Source: an uncultured Atopobiaceae bacterium
GTDB taxonomy: Bacteria; Actinomycetota; Coriobacteriia; Coriobacteriales; Atopobiaceae
Reading direction: 5' to 3'
Length of the DNA: 6,883 nt
Assembly (NCBI GenBank): GCA_905235165.1
Contig: CAJOKK010000080.1
Coordinates: 1 to 6,883, forward strand
A model generated the notes under the pieces. It searched no databases, was not told where the DNA came from, and saw nothing but the letters and a program-made list of their open reading frames with translations. Made by a program: the position numbers and the translations under genes. Below are positions 6,737 through 6,883 of this stretch, piece after piece. How positions within the stretch are numbered: position 1 is the first letter of the stretch; every line of letters begins with the position of its first letter.

Positions 6737-6753
6737 CATAGCAAAACACTATG
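6737..6753 (-). repeat. Inverted repeat just downstream of the predicted transcription start
   Basis: CATAG and CTATG form a perfect 5-bp dyad around a 7-base T-rich spacer on the minus strand. It would fall at about +2 to +18 of the transcript from the candidate promoter, a usual place for a repressor operator or a 5' stabilising hairpin. The stem is short, so chance occurrence is possible. Confidence 0.3.
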
Positions 6754-6761
6754 ACGTGAAA

Positions 6762-6791
6762 AATATACCCGTTCATCGCGAAGGTATGCAA
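6762..6791 (-). promoter_or_regulatory. Candidate promoter for the membrane-protein gene
   Basis: On the minus strand a -35-like TTGCAT (6786-6791, three of six matches) and a -10 TATATT (6762-6767, five of six matches) are separated by 18 bases. They sit in the most AT-rich part of the window. The start of transcription would be near 6755, giving a leader of about 185 bases before ATG 6571. The -10 is convincing and the -35 is weak. Confidence 0.5.
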
Positions 6792-6837
6792 GATAAATTC
6801 TGCACTTTTGCAAAGGGACGAACAAGAAGCAGACAAT

Positions 6838-6883
6838 TCAAGCCGAAGTCCCGTACGCTCGGCTGCCCTCACGGGCTAGCGGG
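6838..6883 (-). CDS. Possible C-terminal end of an upstream gene, cut by the window edge
   Basis: Base composition rises sharply to GC-rich in the last 46 bases. One minus-strand frame reads PLAREGSRAYGTSA and then stops with TGA at 6840-6838, right at the composition break. Another frame stops earlier, at 6871-6869, so the reading is not unique. The segment can also fold (AGCCGA at 6841-6846 pairs with TCGGCT at 6859-6864) and could instead be a terminator stem or the end of a structured RNA. No product can be named. Confidence 0.22.
   Translation of the reverse strand, partial: PLAREGSRAYGTSA

Larger units (their letters stand above)
6572..6883. other. Intergenic region upstream of the membrane-protein gene
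   Basis: These 312 bases contain no convincing complete gene. The segment from about 6700 to 6838 is much AT-richer than the rest of the window and holds a candidate promoter (6762-6791, minus strand) and an inverted repeat (6737-6753). The part from 6572 to about 6755 would be a leader of roughly 185 bases, with a small hairpin at 6682-6695 (AGCAA/TTGCT, loop GCCG on the minus strand). The last 46 bases become GC-rich again and may be the tail of an upstream gene. A 76-codon frame across the region crosses the promoter and lacks a ribosome binding site. Confidence 0.6.

Noticed and set aside
6642..6872. A 76-codon minus-strand frame with a hydrophobic C-terminal half
   Set aside because: It runs across the candidate promoter, has no ribosome binding site at its first or internal ATG, and its hydrophobicity follows from the T-rich DNA. 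A leader peptide starting at the internal ATG would begin upstream of the predicted -10 element.

Overview
The window reads as a chromosomal stretch of a GC-rich bacterium (roughly 60% GC by eye, with G or C at most third codon positions). Every supported gene lies on the minus strand. A Tat-type lipoprotein signal on the substrate-binding protein, strong GGAGG-type ribosome binding sites and the codon use fit an actinobacterial host. Class Coriobacteriia is my best guess, but this rests on general resemblance and no ribosomal or other phylogenetic marker is present.

In transcription order (high to low coordinates), the window opens with about 312 bases of mostly AT-richer DNA. It may carry the tail of an upstream gene at the very edge, and it holds a plausible promoter and a leader of about 185 bases. 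A 486-residue, probably single-pass membrane protein of unknown family follows (5111-6571). A 162-base intergenic region with two overlapping inverted repeats separates it from a complete branched-chain amino acid (LIV/HAAT family) ABC transporter operon in the classical order: substrate-binding lipoprotein (3725-4948), permease LivH (2729-3613), permease LivM (1643-2725), ATPase LivG (781-1650) and ATPase LivF (72-779). The last four genes are separated by 3 bases or less, or overlap, so they are almost certainly cotranscribed. A 111-base spacer with two hairpins sits between the binding protein and livH. A further reading frame may start 6 bases after livF and run off the low-coordinate edge.

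The binding protein, anchored outside the cytoplasmic membrane, would capture leucine, isoleucine, valine or a related amino acid. It would deliver the ligand to the LivH-LivM channel, and LivG and LivF would hydrolyse ATP at the inner face. All motifs needed for function are visible and no gene is broken. I see no mobile element, CRISPR array, tRNA or rRNA, and no clear new multi-gene system. The least explained items are the 486-residue protein, its long leader, and the inverted repeats flanking the binding-protein gene.
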